A DNA stretch of 50,031 nt from Corynebacterium sp. HMSC29G08 (GTDB lineage: Bacteria; Actinomycetota; Actinomycetes; Mycobacteriales; Mycobacteriaceae): positions 1 through 50,031 of the forward strand of contig NZ_KV786223.1 of the NCBI RefSeq assembly GCF_001806875.1. The letters run 5' to 3'. Within the stretch, counting starts at the first letter, position 1; each line of letters starts with the position of its first letter. The translations under genes were made by a program, and so were the position numbers. This document shows, one piece after another, positions 34,233 through 44,045 of the stretch. Below the pieces are notes generated by a model. The model was given only the letters and a program-made list of their open reading frames with translations, did not search any database and was not told the origin of the DNA.

Positions 34233-34398
34233 GTTTATCTGCTAGTGGCGAAGGTGATCCACTAGCATACAAATGAAAAATGGCCGAAAGTGTCTACATT
34301 CGACCTGGGAAAATGGAGGACCGTTTTCGTTATCTGCTAGGGCAGTGTCCCGCGCTCCTAGCAGATAACGAAACCCGCGCTCCTAGCAGATAATGAAA
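34233..34398. repeat. Inverted 84-bp-element copy plus solo end-motifs
   Basis: An 80-bp copy at 34261-34340 runs opposite to those at 88-277: it begins CTAGCATAC, has AGTGTCTACATTCGACCTGGG in the middle and ends TTTCGTTATCTGCTAG. Before it at 34233-34245 is a shortened GTTTATCTGCTAG. After it a 25-bp tandem (34349-34373 and 34374-34398) carries CTAGCAGATAACGAAA and CTAGCAGATAATGAAA facing the other way. The array ends 62 bp before the nuclease-like gene. No gene or transposase lies in 34152-34459. Confidence 0.8.
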
Positions 34399-34459
34399 AG
34401 CAGATAGAAACAGAGAAAACCCCGTGGAAAATCTCCCAACATGCGGTAGAAATAACGGC

Positions 34460-35341
34460 ATGGGGGATTACACAAAGAAAAGGGAAGCCGAACTCGCTTT
34501 GATTGCGAAGGTGGCTGAGCAATGCAAAACTGCAGTGATCACGGGGCCGGCAGCAGCACGCTGGATGGGACTCTCAACGCTCAAATGGGTAGAGAAAGTG
34601 GACTTGGTTCTGCCTGGAAACTCTCGAACCTGGGGAACGAAGTACAGGGACAAGGTCTATCACGGTGGAATCCTCCGGGACGAGGAGACCTGCACTGTTA
34701 AGAGGGTCCGAAGCGCAATCGGGGTGCGGGCGATGTTTGATACGTTCCGGTATTACGGCAGGTTGGACGCGTTGGTGCAGATAGAGTCTGCAAGGTGGCA
34801 GCACGCACATCTGACAGTGGAGACGTTGCTGGAGAAAACGGAAGTGTTGCCGCAGGCCAGAGGGCTTAAATCGTTTAGGGGGCTGATTAAGGGGTCGGCG
34901 GAGACGTCGGCAAGCGTGCTCGAGACCTTGGTGCGTGACAGGCTGTTGGGCGCGATCAACCATGGCCACCTGACTGGGGTGGAGACCATTGAGTTCCAGG
35001 TGGGGTATCAAATTGTTGATGAGCTGGGCAATATGACAGTCGCGTGGGTGGATTGCATCATCAATCAATTCATTGTGGTGGAGGCCGACGGGGCGGAGAA
35101 GACCAGTGGCGCGATGGGAGATGCGTTGAGTGCGCTGCGCAGTGAGCGTCATAGGGAGAAGCAGCTGCAGAATAAAGGTGCCGTGTTTTTTCGGGTGGGC
35201 TGGGATGATGTGTTTGGCCCGCGGATGGTTCGGCAGCTGCAGGGGTTGATCAACCTGAACCCGGGGGTCAGGCCGATGGATGGGCGGCTGGATATTGGGT
35301 TCCGGGAGTGGTCGAGGCAGATTGAGCGAATGTTCGCGTAA
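34460..35341 (+). CDS. Orphan protein with VSR/DUF559-like nuclease domain
   Basis: 293 residues. The N-terminal part (about 1-75) resembles the winged-helix AbiEi-like heads of abortive-infection antitoxins (VITGPAAARWMGLSTLKWVEKVDLVLPGNSRT). The C-terminal 90 residues read WVDCIINQFIVVEADGAEKT, then LRSERHREKQLQNKGAVFFRVGWDDVF, which follows the DUF559/Vsr-type PD-(D/E)XK pattern (Asp, then Glu-x-Asp-Gly, an Arg helix and a final RvgW.DV). DNA cleavage is inferred. TAGAAA lies 7 nt before ATG 34460; an earlier ATG at 34424 is possible. No partner gene is adjacent, but the repeat array ends just upstream. Probably a defence-type or acquired gene. Confidence 0.65.
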   Translation: MGDYTKKREAELALIAKVAEQCKTAVITGPAAARWMGLSTLKWVEKVDLVLPGNSRTWGTKYRDKVYHGGILRDEETCTVKRVRSAIGVRAMFDTFRYYGRLDALVQIESARWQHAHLTVETLLEKTEVLPQARGLKSFRGLIKGSAETSASVLETLVRDRLLGAINHGHLTGVETIEFQVGYQIVDELGNMTVAWVDCIINQFIVVEADGAEKTSGAMGDALSALRSERHREKQLQNKGAVFFRVGWDDVFGPRMVRQLQGLINLNPGVRPMDGRLDIGFREWSRQIERMFA

Positions 35342-35372
35342 GGCAGGGGGCTAACCCGTATGATCTCCAGGC

Positions 35373-36815
35373 ATGCCGCTTGTTGCTGCCATTGATCAGG
35401 GAACGACGTCCACGCGCGTGTTTATTACGGATGAGGACGGCCAAGTCGTCTCCCAAGCGCAGTTTGAGCATAAGCAGTATTTGCCCAGGCAGGGGTGGGT
35501 GGAGCATGACCCGGAGGAGATTTGGCGTAATACTCGCCGGGCGATTGTAGAGGCGCTGGCGAATGAGGACATTGATGAGCGTGATGTTGTAGCGCTGGGG
35601 ATTACTAACCAGCGGGAGACGGCTGTGGTGTGGGAGAAGGACACCGGGAAGCCGATTTATAACGCGATTGTTTGGCAGGATACGCGCACGAATCATGACG
35701 GTGACCCGTATGCGTACCAGCGCAGGACGGGGTTGTTGCACAATTCGTATCCGGCGGGGCCGAAGTGGGCGTGGATCCTGGATAACGTGCCCAATGCTCG
35801 CGAGCGGGCGGAGCGGGGGGAGCTTTTGGTTGGCACGATTGATACGTGGTTGATCTGGAATCTTACGGACGGGGCGTTGCATGTCACGGACGTCACCAAT
35901 GCAAGCCGTACCCTGCTGATGGATTTGGAGACGCTCGACTGGGACGAAGAATTATGTGAGGCGGTTGGGGTGCCGGTGGGGGTGTTGCCGGAGATTGGGG
36001 CGTCGATAGGCAAGATTGGCTCGGTGCGCGCACGGGGGCCGTTGGCTGATACGCCGATTACTGGGGTGCTGGGGGATCAGCAGGCGGCGCTGTTTGGGCA
36101 GGGGTGCCTGGAGGAAAACAGTGCGAAGATGACGTACGGTACGGGGCTGTTTATGGTGCTCAACACTGGTGGACAGCTTAAGATCAGCGACACGGGGCTG
36201 CTGTCAACGGTGGCGTATCAGGTTGCGGGCCAGCCGCCGGTGTATGCGTTGGAGGGGTCGGTTGCGGTGGGGGGTTCGTTGGTGCAGTGGCTGCGTGATC
36301 AGCTGGGCATTATTCGCACCGCCGCGGAGACGGAGACGCTGGCTGGCCAGGTGCCGGATAGTGGCGGGGTGACTATTGTGCCGGCGTTTTCGGGGTTGTT
36401 TGCGCCGCGTTGGCGTCCGGATGCGCGTGGCATTATTACTGGTCTGACGCGTTTTGTGGATCGTCGTCACATTGCGCGTGCGGCGCTGGAGGCGACGTGT
36501 TTGCAGACGCTGGAGGTGGTCCGCGCGATGGGCGGCGAGCCGACCCAGCTGAAGGTTGATGGTGGCATGACCAGCAATGATCTGTTGATGCAGATGCAGG
36601 CGGACATCCTCGGCTTTGACGTGGTGCGCCCCGCCAACATTGAAACCACGGTGATGGGTGCTGCCTCGGCTGCTGCTATGGGCATTTCGCTTATCGACGC
36701 CCCGTTTACCCTCGGCACGCCCACCACCTTCCAAAACGAAATGGCCGGCCCCGATCGGGACCGGCTCATTGCGAAGTGGGAGGACGCCGTGCTGCGTTCC
36801 TACAACCAGGCGTAA
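35373..36815 (+). CDS. glpK: Glycerol kinase
   Basis: 480 residues, slightly short for the family (about 500). It phosphorylates glycerol to sn-glycerol-3-phosphate with ATP. FGGY kinase motifs are present: [14 protein letters not shown] at the N-terminus, [12 protein letters not shown] and the late [27 protein letters not shown] lies 8 nt before the ATG (leaderless). It stands alone without glpF or glpD. Wobble positions are richer in T and G than in its neighbours (for example gcgttgttt runs), possibly lower expression or a different origin. Confidence 0.94.
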   Translation: MPLVAAIDQGTTSTRVFITDEDGQVVSQAQFEHKQYLPRQGWVEHDPEEIWRNTRRAIVEALANEDIDERDVVALGITNQRETAVVWEKDTGKPIYNAIVWQDTRTNHDGDPYAYQRRTGLLHNSYPAGPKWAWILDNVPNARERAERGELLVGTIDTWLIWNLTDGALHVTDVTNASRTLLMDLETLDWDEELCEAVGVPVGVLPEIGASIGKIGSVRARGPLADTPITGVLGDQQAALFGQGCLEENSAKMTYGTGLFMVLNTGGQLKISDTGLLSTVAYQVAGQPPVYALEGSVAVGGSLVQWLRDQLGIIRTAAETETLAGQVPDSGGVTIVPAFSGLFAPRWRPDARGIITGLTRFVDRRHIARAALEATCLQTLEVVRAMGGEPTQLKVDGGMTSNDLLMQMQADILGFDVVRPANIETTVMGAASAAAMGISLIDAPFTLGTPTTFQNEMAGPDRDRLIAKWEDAVLRSYNQA

Positions 36816-36836
36816 CCTGCCGCCTGTCCTCAGCGC

Positions 36837-38633
36837 TTAGTTCGTGATGATGTTGATGTTGCGCTGGGAGATGGAGTAGACGATCGCGCCACCCTGGAAG
36901 TCCATGCGGATTTCATCGTGGTTGGCGTTGCGCTGCGGCGTGATCGGCATGCCCAGCGGGCCTGCGTCGAGGCCTTGCTGCAGCCAGGCGTTGGCGATCT
37001 GGCCGACTAGGGCGTAGATCTCGCCGTCGGTGTCCTTCACGGCGAGGCCATTTGCGTAGAGCGCCATCTGCTGGCCGCCCACGCCGGAGACCGTACCCGC
37101 GAGCTTGCCCAAGATGGGTTCGAAGGACTTCCACACGGTGGATGCTTCGGAGCTGCCAACAACCTCAAGGGCTGGGCCAATCATGGGGGTGACGTCCTGG
37201 ACGGTGATGCCGGAGATGATCTCGGTGCCGCCGACGTTTTTGACCTGGTCGCCCAGCTGGCCGTTCTGTAGTGCGTAGATCAGGGCCACGCCGGCGATGG
37301 TGCCTACGACGGTTGCGATGGTGGCGGTGTCGCCGTCGGCAAGCTTGGTCAGCGTGTTGGCAACCTTAGTTCCAGTGCCGTTGGACGGGCTGGTCACCGT
37401 GGTGTTGGTGCCGTCCTTGTTCGGGATGGCCGGGCTGACGAACGAGCGCGACGCCTTGGTTGCGGTGTATTTCACCTTTGCTACTCGACGAATGTCGGGC
37501 AGCCTGTTGTACAAACTGTCACCCGGGCAGTCGCTGAAGTGGAAGTCACGGTGGGCGTTTACATTGGGGAAGTATGCGCCCTTGCCCGCGCCGTAGCGGG
37601 AGCCTGCGAAGCTGAAGTCTGCAGACAGGTAGCTGGTGCCCATCGGGTCGAAGCCTGCGACGGCAGCCTTCCAACCAATCAGTTCACCCATTGCCTGCAG
37701 GGACGCGGTGGTGGGTGCGGTCTTGGAGTAGTCGCCCATCATGGACACGCCCCAGGTGTTGGTGTTGAAGCCGCCCACGTGTGCGCCTTGGACTGCGCGG
37801 TCCAGACCGCCGGCGCGGCCTTCGTAGATGTTGCCGTACTTGTCTACCAGCGCGTTGTAGCCGATGTCGCCCCAGCCACGGACGTGCGCGTGGTAGTGCT
37901 CGATGGAGCGGACAATGCCGGCAGACTCAGCGCGGGAGTAGTTGTTGGAACCCGCGGTGTGGTGCACGGTCACGGCCTTGACGGGCTCGGAGTAGTACGG
38001 AGTGTTCCTGCTTGTTGCGCCCCACTGTGCGCGGGTGATTACCTTCGGCATGGCGCGGGAGTAGGAATCCGCGGCCGGGGTGATCACGTTTTCGTCCACG
38101 CCGCCGTCAAGGAACACGGCTTGGATGTCCCGGGCCGTGGTCGGTGCTTCGGAGGCGGCGCGGCCGTCTTCGAGCAGGTCCACGTTGCCGGTGGAAACCT
38201 GGATGCGCTTGGTGCGCTCAACGAAGATCGGTTCGGTGCCGCTGGTTTCCACACCGGTGGGGGAGTCGTCGGGGTCCATTTCGAACCAGGGGCTCCAGGA
38301 GCCGTCGGCACGCTGGGAGCGCACGTAAGCGACGATGTCGCGTGGGCCCTTCCAGGTCAGCGCAACAACCGAGAACTCGCGCTCGCGCGTGAACTCTTTG
38401 ACTACGCGGCGGACGGTGTCTTCCTCACCGGACTGGGTGCGCACCGCGGCGTCATCAACCGTGATGTTGGCGCCGGTGTCAAAGCTGGCTTCGTCTGCGT
38501 AGACGCCAGTGGCTGCCGGCGCGACGTTTTGTACTTGCAGAATGTGTTGGCCACCAAATGCAGCGGAGGCGACCATGGCCACCGCCAAAAGGACGGCGAA
38601 CATGGGGTTGGCCCACTGTCGACGATGTTGCAC
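36837..38633 (-). CDS. Secreted N-acetylmuramoyl-L-alanine amidase (PGRP domain, LGFP-like tail)
   Basis: 598 residues. A signal peptide (about 1-28, FAVLLAVAMVASAAFG) is followed by an envelope domain and then a PGRP/amidase_2 domain at about 200-360, with zinc ligands in VTVHHTAGSNNYS, VNAHRDFHFSDCPGD and the catalytic WGDIGYN/Y region. It cleaves between MurNAc and L-Ala in peptidoglycan. The C-terminal 130 residues end in LGFP-like repeats (PLGMPITPQRN, DFQGGAIVYS) that bind the mycolate-arabinogalactan layer. The GTG start has AGGAG 7 nt upstream. The position next to glf matches Rv3811/Rv3809c. Confidence 0.9.
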   Translation of the reverse strand: MQHRRQWANPMFAVLLAVAMVASAAFGGQHILQVQNVAPAATGVYADEASFDTGANITVDDAAVRTQSGEEDTVRRVVKEFTREREFSVVALTWKGPRDIVAYVRSQRADGSWSPWFEMDPDDSPTGVETSGTEPIFVERTKRIQVSTGNVDLLEDGRAASEAPTTARDIQAVFLDGGVDENVITPAADSYSRAMPKVITRAQWGATSRNTPYYSEPVKAVTVHHTAGSNNYSRAESAGIVRSIEHYHAHVRGWGDIGYNALVDKYGNIYEGRAGGLDRAVQGAHVGGFNTNTWGVSMMGDYSKTAPTTASLQAMGELIGWKAAVAGFDPMGTSYLSADFSFAGSRYGAGKGAYFPNVNAHRDFHFSDCPGDSLYNRLPDIRRVAKVKYTATKASRSFVSPAIPNKDGTNTTVTSPSNGTGTKVANTLTKLADGDTATIATVVGTIAGVALIYALQNGQLGDQVKNVGGTEIISGITVQDVTPMIGPALEVVGSSEASTVWKSFEPILGKLAGTVSGVGGQQMALYANGLAVKDTDGEIYALVGQIANAWLQQGLDAGPLGMPITPQRNANHDEIRMDFQGGAIVYSISQRNINIITN

Positions 38634-38728
38634 GGTTTCACTCCTGTGGCTGATGTGACAATAGTTAATTGCAGGCTACCGCAATCTTAACCCTCACGTG
38701 AACCTTGAGACTTTGCGGCGTGTCGTGA

Positions 38729-39961
<1,233 letters not shown>

Positions 39962-39970
39962 GAGCAACGA

Positions 39971-40219
39971 GTGAGCATTGAGATTTTCGTCCACCCCGAC
40001 TGTCCTGACTGCACGGATGTCATCGCGCAGTTCAAGGCAGATCCGCAGGTGTTCGGTGACGCCGAACTTCTCGACGTCACCGACCTGCGCAACCTCAAAC
40101 GCTTTCTTACCCTGCGCGATTCACTCGACGGGTTCGCCGACGTCCGCGCCACCGGCAAGATTGGTGTGCCGTCCAATGTGATAGACGGCACGACGGTCGA
40201 GTTCCCCGGCGAGGTGTAG
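39971..40219 (+). CDS. Glutaredoxin-like small thiol protein
   Basis: 82 residues with thioredoxin-fold features: IEIFVHPDCPDCTDV with the redox motif Cys-Pro-Asp-Cys near residue 10-13, and a cis-Pro type segment GVPSNVIDG. It is probably a disulfide or mixed-disulfide reductase of unknown partner. The GTG start has AGGAG 6 nt upstream, and the gene lies 9 bp after glf, so the two are co-transcribed. Confidence 0.82.
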   Translation: MSIEIFVHPDCPDCTDVIAQFKADPQVFGDAELLDVTDLRNLKRFLTLRDSLDGFADVRATGKIGVPSNVIDGTTVEFPGEV

Positions 40220-40250
40220 CCGCATCCTCGCCGACTCCAGCTACGCGGGC

Positions 40251-40276
40251 GTTAGGGGACTACGTTAGGGGACTGC
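40251..40276. repeat. 13-bp tandem duplication upstream of the iron box
   Basis: GTTAGGGGACT(A/G)C is repeated head to tail at 40251-40263 and 40264-40276, between the glutaredoxin stop and the DtxR-type site. Confidence 0.8.
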
Positions 40277-40293
40277 GTACCTGAACACTTTCC

Positions 40294-40317
40294 TTAGGCT
40301 AGGCAAGCCTATATAGT
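40294..40317 (+). promoter_or_regulatory. DtxR-type iron box and -10 of the siderophore operon
   Basis: TTAGGCTAGGCAAGCCTAT (40294-40312) agrees with the DtxR consensus TTAGGTTAGSCTAACCTAA at 15 of 19 bases. It runs into TATAGT (40312-40317), which lies 7 nt before the GTG at 40325. Iron-loaded repressor would block a leaderless promoter. Confidence 0.8.
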
Positions 40318-40324
40318 TTGCAGG

Positions 40325-41227
40325 GTGAGTTTCAGGCCTTTCCTTGCAACCGTCCTCCGCAGTGAACGCGTTGCGCCGAACTTCCAACGGGTGACGTTCA
40401 CCGGGATCGACGCTATGGGGCCTGCCGTACCCATCAGGGATTTGCGCATCAAACTGCTGATCCCGCCCGCCAGTGGAGTGCTGAGCCTCCCGGAGGAAGG
40501 GTGGTGGGATGCGTGGCGTGCGATGCCGGAGCACACGCGCGGGCACCTCCGTACCTACTCGATTCGAGAGCTCCGGCGATATGCCGATGGCCCGGATGAA
40601 GTGGATGTGGACTTTGTTCTGCACAATGACAATCCCGGTCCAGCCTCGGCGTGGGCGCAAGACGCGCAACCTGGGCAGCAGCTCCTGATAATTGGACCAA
40701 CTCGCGACGATGACTCCGGGGTTGGCATCGAATTCAATCCGGGGTCTGCAGCACAGGCATGCTTGTATGGTGACGAAACCGCGCTTCCCGCAATAGCCCG
40801 CATTTTGGAAGATTGGCCCGAAGGCCTCGCCGGGTCTGCTGACATTGAGGTACCGGCCGGCAACCACTTGCCCATCGACGCCCCTGCACAGGTCGACGTC
40901 CGCTGGCACTTCCGCGAACACGACGACGTCGATTACGGGGACTTGCTTCTTGCGCAACTGAAAGACGAGGTTGATTCCCGCAGCGCTGCTGTACCTATGG
41001 GAGCTGGGAAACTTGATCTCGTAGATGAAGTCTCGCATGACGAGGTCTGGGAGACACCCACGTACTCCAGCAGTGGTGAATCCATAGCTTCCGCTTCGGA
41101 TGCTGCAGGGCATACCTATTACTGGATCGCAGGGAAGAATACGGCTGTGAAGGCGATGCGTCGACTGCTGGTGAGCGAGGTGGGTGTGCCTCGCCACCAC
41201 GTGTCGTTCATGGGGTACTGGCGTTAA
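40325..41227 (+). CDS. Siderophore-interacting (ferric reductase) protein
   Basis: 300 residues. It is an FAD/NADPH-dependent reductase of the SIP/ViuB family that releases iron from imported siderophores. The flavin motif is HLRTYSIRELR (about 77-87), the NAD(P)H part has YGDETALPAI and YYWIAGKNTAVKAMRRLL, and the C-terminus is FMGYWR. The GTG start is leaderless from the DtxR-controlled promoter. It heads a four-gene unit with two permeases and an ATPase. Confidence 0.93.
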   Translation: MSFRPFLATVLRSERVAPNFQRVTFTGIDAMGPAVPIRDLRIKLLIPPASGVLSLPEEGWWDAWRAMPEHTRGHLRTYSIRELRRYADGPDEVDVDFVLHNDNPGPASAWAQDAQPGQQLLIIGPTRDDDSGVGIEFNPGSAAQACLYGDETALPAIARILEDWPEGLAGSADIEVPAGNHLPIDAPAQVDVRWHFREHDDVDYGDLLLAQLKDEVDSRSAAVPMGAGKLDLVDEVSHDEVWETPTYSSSGESIASASDAAGHTYYWIAGKNTAVKAMRRLLVSEVGVPRHHVSFMGYWR

Positions 41228-41239
41228 CGGGGTAACAGC

Positions 41240-42262
41240 GTGAATAGACACGTAGGGTTTGTTGTTTTCCTTGCGGCTTCTACCGTGTGTGCAGCACTGC
41301 TGTCTTTGTTGTTCGGGGCGCGCGAAATGGGATTCGGGGCAACGCTGGGCGCGGTTCGTGATGGAATCGTGCTGGCGTTCCCAGGAGGATCCGAACGACT
41401 TGAGGCGTCCAGCGACGAGGCGAAGATCATCGCGCAACTTCGAGTTCCGCGCACCCTGCTCGGCCTGTTGGTGGGGGCAGCGTTGGGTACGGCGGGCGCG
41501 CTGCTGCAGGGTCACACCAGAAATCCGCTTGCGGACACAAACCTGCTGGGCGTCGGTCCCGGCGCAGCTCTTGCAGTGGCAGCAGCCATTTCCTTTCACG
41601 GCTCAATGTCAGTATTGCGCACGGTTGGGGTGGGATTCCTCGGTGCAATACTTGCGGTGGCGCTCGTGTTCGTGCTCAGTATGAGGAGCCTGGGATCTAC
41701 GCCGATCATGGTCGTGCTCGGAGGTTCTGCGCTGGGTGCGGTTTGTAGTGCGCTTACTAGCGGCATTGTGCTGACGAATACGCAAAGTCTCAATGAGATG
41801 CGGTTTTGGACAGCGGGCGCTATAGCTGGGCGCGACATGCAGGTGGTCGCGGTGCTTGCCCCGGTGATACTCCTCGGGATTGTGCTCGCCTTTGGCACGG
41901 CACATCAGGTGAACCTCCTGAACTTGGGAGACGACGTGGCCAGTGCACTTGGCGTGAGAGTGAACATCGCGCGGGCCGTGGGCATCATCGTGGTTGCATT
42001 GCTCACTGGTGCCGCGGTGGCTGGCGCGGGCCCGATCGGGTTCGTCGGCCTGGTCGTTCCGCACCTCGTGCGCGCCGTTACGGGGCCAGATTACCGCTGG
42101 GTGCTGCCGTGTTCCGCGCTGGCTGGGGCCTCGCTGCTGTTGCTTGCCGACGTTATCGGACGCATCATCGCACGACCTGGCGAATTGCAGGTGGGCATTA
42201 CGCTCGCCTTCGTTGGCGCCCCATTCGCCCTGTACATCTTGCGGAAAGGGGCGAAACTGTGA
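41240..42262 (+). CDS. FecCD-family siderophore permease, subunit 1
   Basis: 340 residues with nine to ten membrane helices. The typical LRVPRTLLGLLVGAALGTAGALLQGHTRNPLADTNLLGVGPGA region is near the N-terminus, and GPIGFVGLVVPHLVRAVTGPDYRW is the ATPase-coupling loop. The GTG start lies 12 bp after the reductase stop. The stop overlaps the next gene (TGATG). Confidence 0.94.
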   Translation: MNRHVGFVVFLAASTVCAALLSLLFGAREMGFGATLGAVRDGIVLAFPGGSERLEASSDEAKIIAQLRVPRTLLGLLVGAALGTAGALLQGHTRNPLADTNLLGVGPGAALAVAAAISFHGSMSVLRTVGVGFLGAILAVALVFVLSMRSLGSTPIMVVLGGSALGAVCSALTSGIVLTNTQSLNEMRFWTAGAIAGRDMQVVAVLAPVILLGIVLAFGTAHQVNLLNLGDDVASALGVRVNIARAVGIIVVALLTGAAVAGAGPIGFVGLVVPHLVRAVTGPDYRWVLPCSALAGASLLLLADVIGRIIARPGELQVGITLAFVGAPFALYILRKGAKL

Positions 42263-43257
42263 TGCGGGTTTTCGTGACGAATGGTGTCCTTGCGGTGTTG
42301 GCTCTCGCCGCGGCCCTTGGGGGTGTCATGGTCGGAGACTTCGAGCTTACGGTCCGGGATATTGTTTCTGCGCTCATGGGCCAAACCACGGAATTGGCTC
42401 GTACGGTGATTCTTGAGTGGCGTCTGCCGCGGGTAGTGACAGCTTTGGGAGTAGGAGCTGCGCTGGGTTTTGCGGGGGCGATCTTCCAGACCATCACGAG
42501 GAATCCTTTGGCAAGCCCAGACATCTTGGGCGTCACCTCGGGTGCCTCCGCTTTCGCATTGACTGCGTTACTTGCTGGTGGAAGCTCCGGAATGCTGCTG
42601 CATGTACTGGGGGTCCCGCTCAGTGCGTTTCTCGGTGGATTAGTGGTGTCCGCGGCAATCTGGTGGCTGAGCCGTGGCGCGGGGCTCGGGTCTTTCCAGC
42701 TTGTCTTCGCCGGGATCATCATCAACGCGTTAGCGATGGCCTACAACTCGTTCCTGCTTGTTCGCGCCGACTATCGCGATGTGGGTAAAGCGCAGGCGTG
42801 GATCACCGGTTCGGTGGGTTCTTCGAACTGGCGCGATGCCCTCGCTGTGCTTATTACTCTGGCAGTTGTTGTTCCACTCTTGCGGTGGGCAGCCTTCAAC
42901 CTTCAGGCGCTCTCGTTAGGCGAGGATACGGCTGCTGGCCTCGGGGTGGAGCCCCGGCATATGCAACTCATCCTCATGCTCATGGCTGTCGTGCTGGCAT
43001 CGATGGCTGTCGCAGCCTCTGGTCCGATAGCATTCGTGGCGTTTGTTGCGCCACAGATCGGACGCAAGATCACGCAAGCAGCGACGCCGCCTTTAGGAAC
43101 AGCAATGCTCGCTGGCGCGGCGATCGTGTCCGGCGCTGACGTAGCGGTACGCATCTTGGTGCCCGGGAACCTGCCGGTAGGTATAGCTACAACTGCGATT
43201 GGTGGCACAGTACTGCTCTACACGCTGCTGCGCGCAACACGAAAGGTGTCCGTATGA
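42262..43257 (+). CDS. FecCD-family siderophore permease, subunit 2
   Basis: 331 residues and nine to ten helices. It matches subunit 1 in pattern: LPRVVTALGVGAALGFAGAIFQTITRNPLASPDILGVTSGAS and the coupling loop SGPIAFVAFVAPQIGRKI. ATG 42262 overlaps the previous stop (TGATG); GTG 42259 is one codon earlier. Much longer open frames upstream in this frame lie inside subunit 1 and are not used. Together the two permeases form the heterodimer of the importer. Confidence 0.94.
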   Translation: MRVFVTNGVLAVLALAAALGGVMVGDFELTVRDIVSALMGQTTELARTVILEWRLPRVVTALGVGAALGFAGAIFQTITRNPLASPDILGVTSGASAFALTALLAGGSSGMLLHVLGVPLSAFLGGLVVSAAIWWLSRGAGLGSFQLVFAGIIINALAMAYNSFLLVRADYRDVGKAQAWITGSVGSSNWRDALAVLITLAVVVPLLRWAAFNLQALSLGEDTAAGLGVEPRHMQLILMLMAVVLASMAVAASGPIAFVAFVAPQIGRKITQAATPPLGTAMLAGAAIVSGADVAVRILVPGNLPVGIATTAIGGTVLLYTLLRATRKVSV

Positions 43258-44024
43258 TGCTTCAAGTTCGAAATCTCAAGGTGAGTTATGGCGCTACCGT
43301 CATCGTTGATGGCATTGACCTCGACGTGCCTCAAGGCGGTGTCACCACACTCATCGGTCCGAATGGTTGCGGCAAGTCAACGCTGTTGCGAGCTACCGCT
43401 GGGCTTATTGCATGCGATCACGGCACGGTCACGCTGAACGGCGTGGACACGGCGAAACTGAAGCGCCGCGAGATTGCGCGCCAGCTTGCAGTACTGCCAC
43501 AGACACCTGTTGCCCCCGAGGGGCTGACGGTCCGCGATCTGGTGAGCCGCGGACGCCACCCGCACCAGTCCTGGCTACGGCAGGCCTCTGCTGAGGATGC
43601 GCGTGCGGTCGATGCAGTGATGGAGCTGACCAATATTGCAGAGTTTGCAGATCGTCCACTCGAGCGGCTTTCTGGCGGACAGCGCCAGCGCGCCTGGATC
43701 GCGATGGTCTTAGCGCAGGACACTCCGCTTGTGTTTTTGGACGAGCCAACGACATACCTCGACTTGTCCCACTCCGTCGAGGTCTTGTCGCTCGTACGTC
43801 GACTCGCTGATCAGGAAGGGCGAACCGTGCTTATGGTGCTGCATGATTTGAACCTCGCCGCACGCTACTCAGATCAGCTCATCGTGATGCAGCGTGGCGA
43901 GGTTCGTGCGGTCGGTACGCCTACCGAGGTGGTTACAGAGTCTTTGCTCAGCCGCGTTTTCGATCTGCCTGCGGTTGTGGTGTCTGATCCGGTGAGCGGT
44001 GGCCCACTGGTCGTCCCCCGGTAG
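43254..44024 (+). CDS. Siderophore ABC transporter ATPase
   Basis: 256 residues. Walker A is GPNGCGKST (about 37-45), the Q-loop follows at VLPQTPVAP, the signature is LSGGQRQRAWIAM and Walker B is PLVFLDEPTTYLDL, with the switch His in VLHDLNLAARYSD. It powers the importer formed by the two permeases. ATGATG start overlaps the previous stop by 4 nt. It is convergent with the binding protein gene, 21 bp apart. Confidence 0.96.
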   Translation: MMLQVRNLKVSYGATVIVDGIDLDVPQGGVTTLIGPNGCGKSTLLRATAGLIACDHGTVTLNGVDTAKLKRREIARQLAVLPQTPVAPEGLTVRDLVSRGRHPHQSWLRQASAEDARAVDAVMELTNIAEFADRPLERLSGGQRQRAWIAMVLAQDTPLVFLDEPTTYLDLSHSVEVLSLVRRLADQEGRTVLMVLHDLNLAARYSDQLIVMQRGEVRAVGTPTEVVTESLLSRVFDLPAVVVSDPVSGGPLVVPR

Positions 44025-44045
44025 GCACCCCGCCCCCTGAAATGC

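Noticed and set aside
34152..34459. tRNA gene near serS or in the repeat block
   Set aside because: No cloverleaf with T-loop GTTCRA and matching acceptor stem could be found by eye.
41806..42261. Upstream extension of permease subunit 2
   Set aside because: It overlaps subunit 1, and the added sequence is Arg/Gly-rich and not membrane-like; the TGATG junction is the better start.
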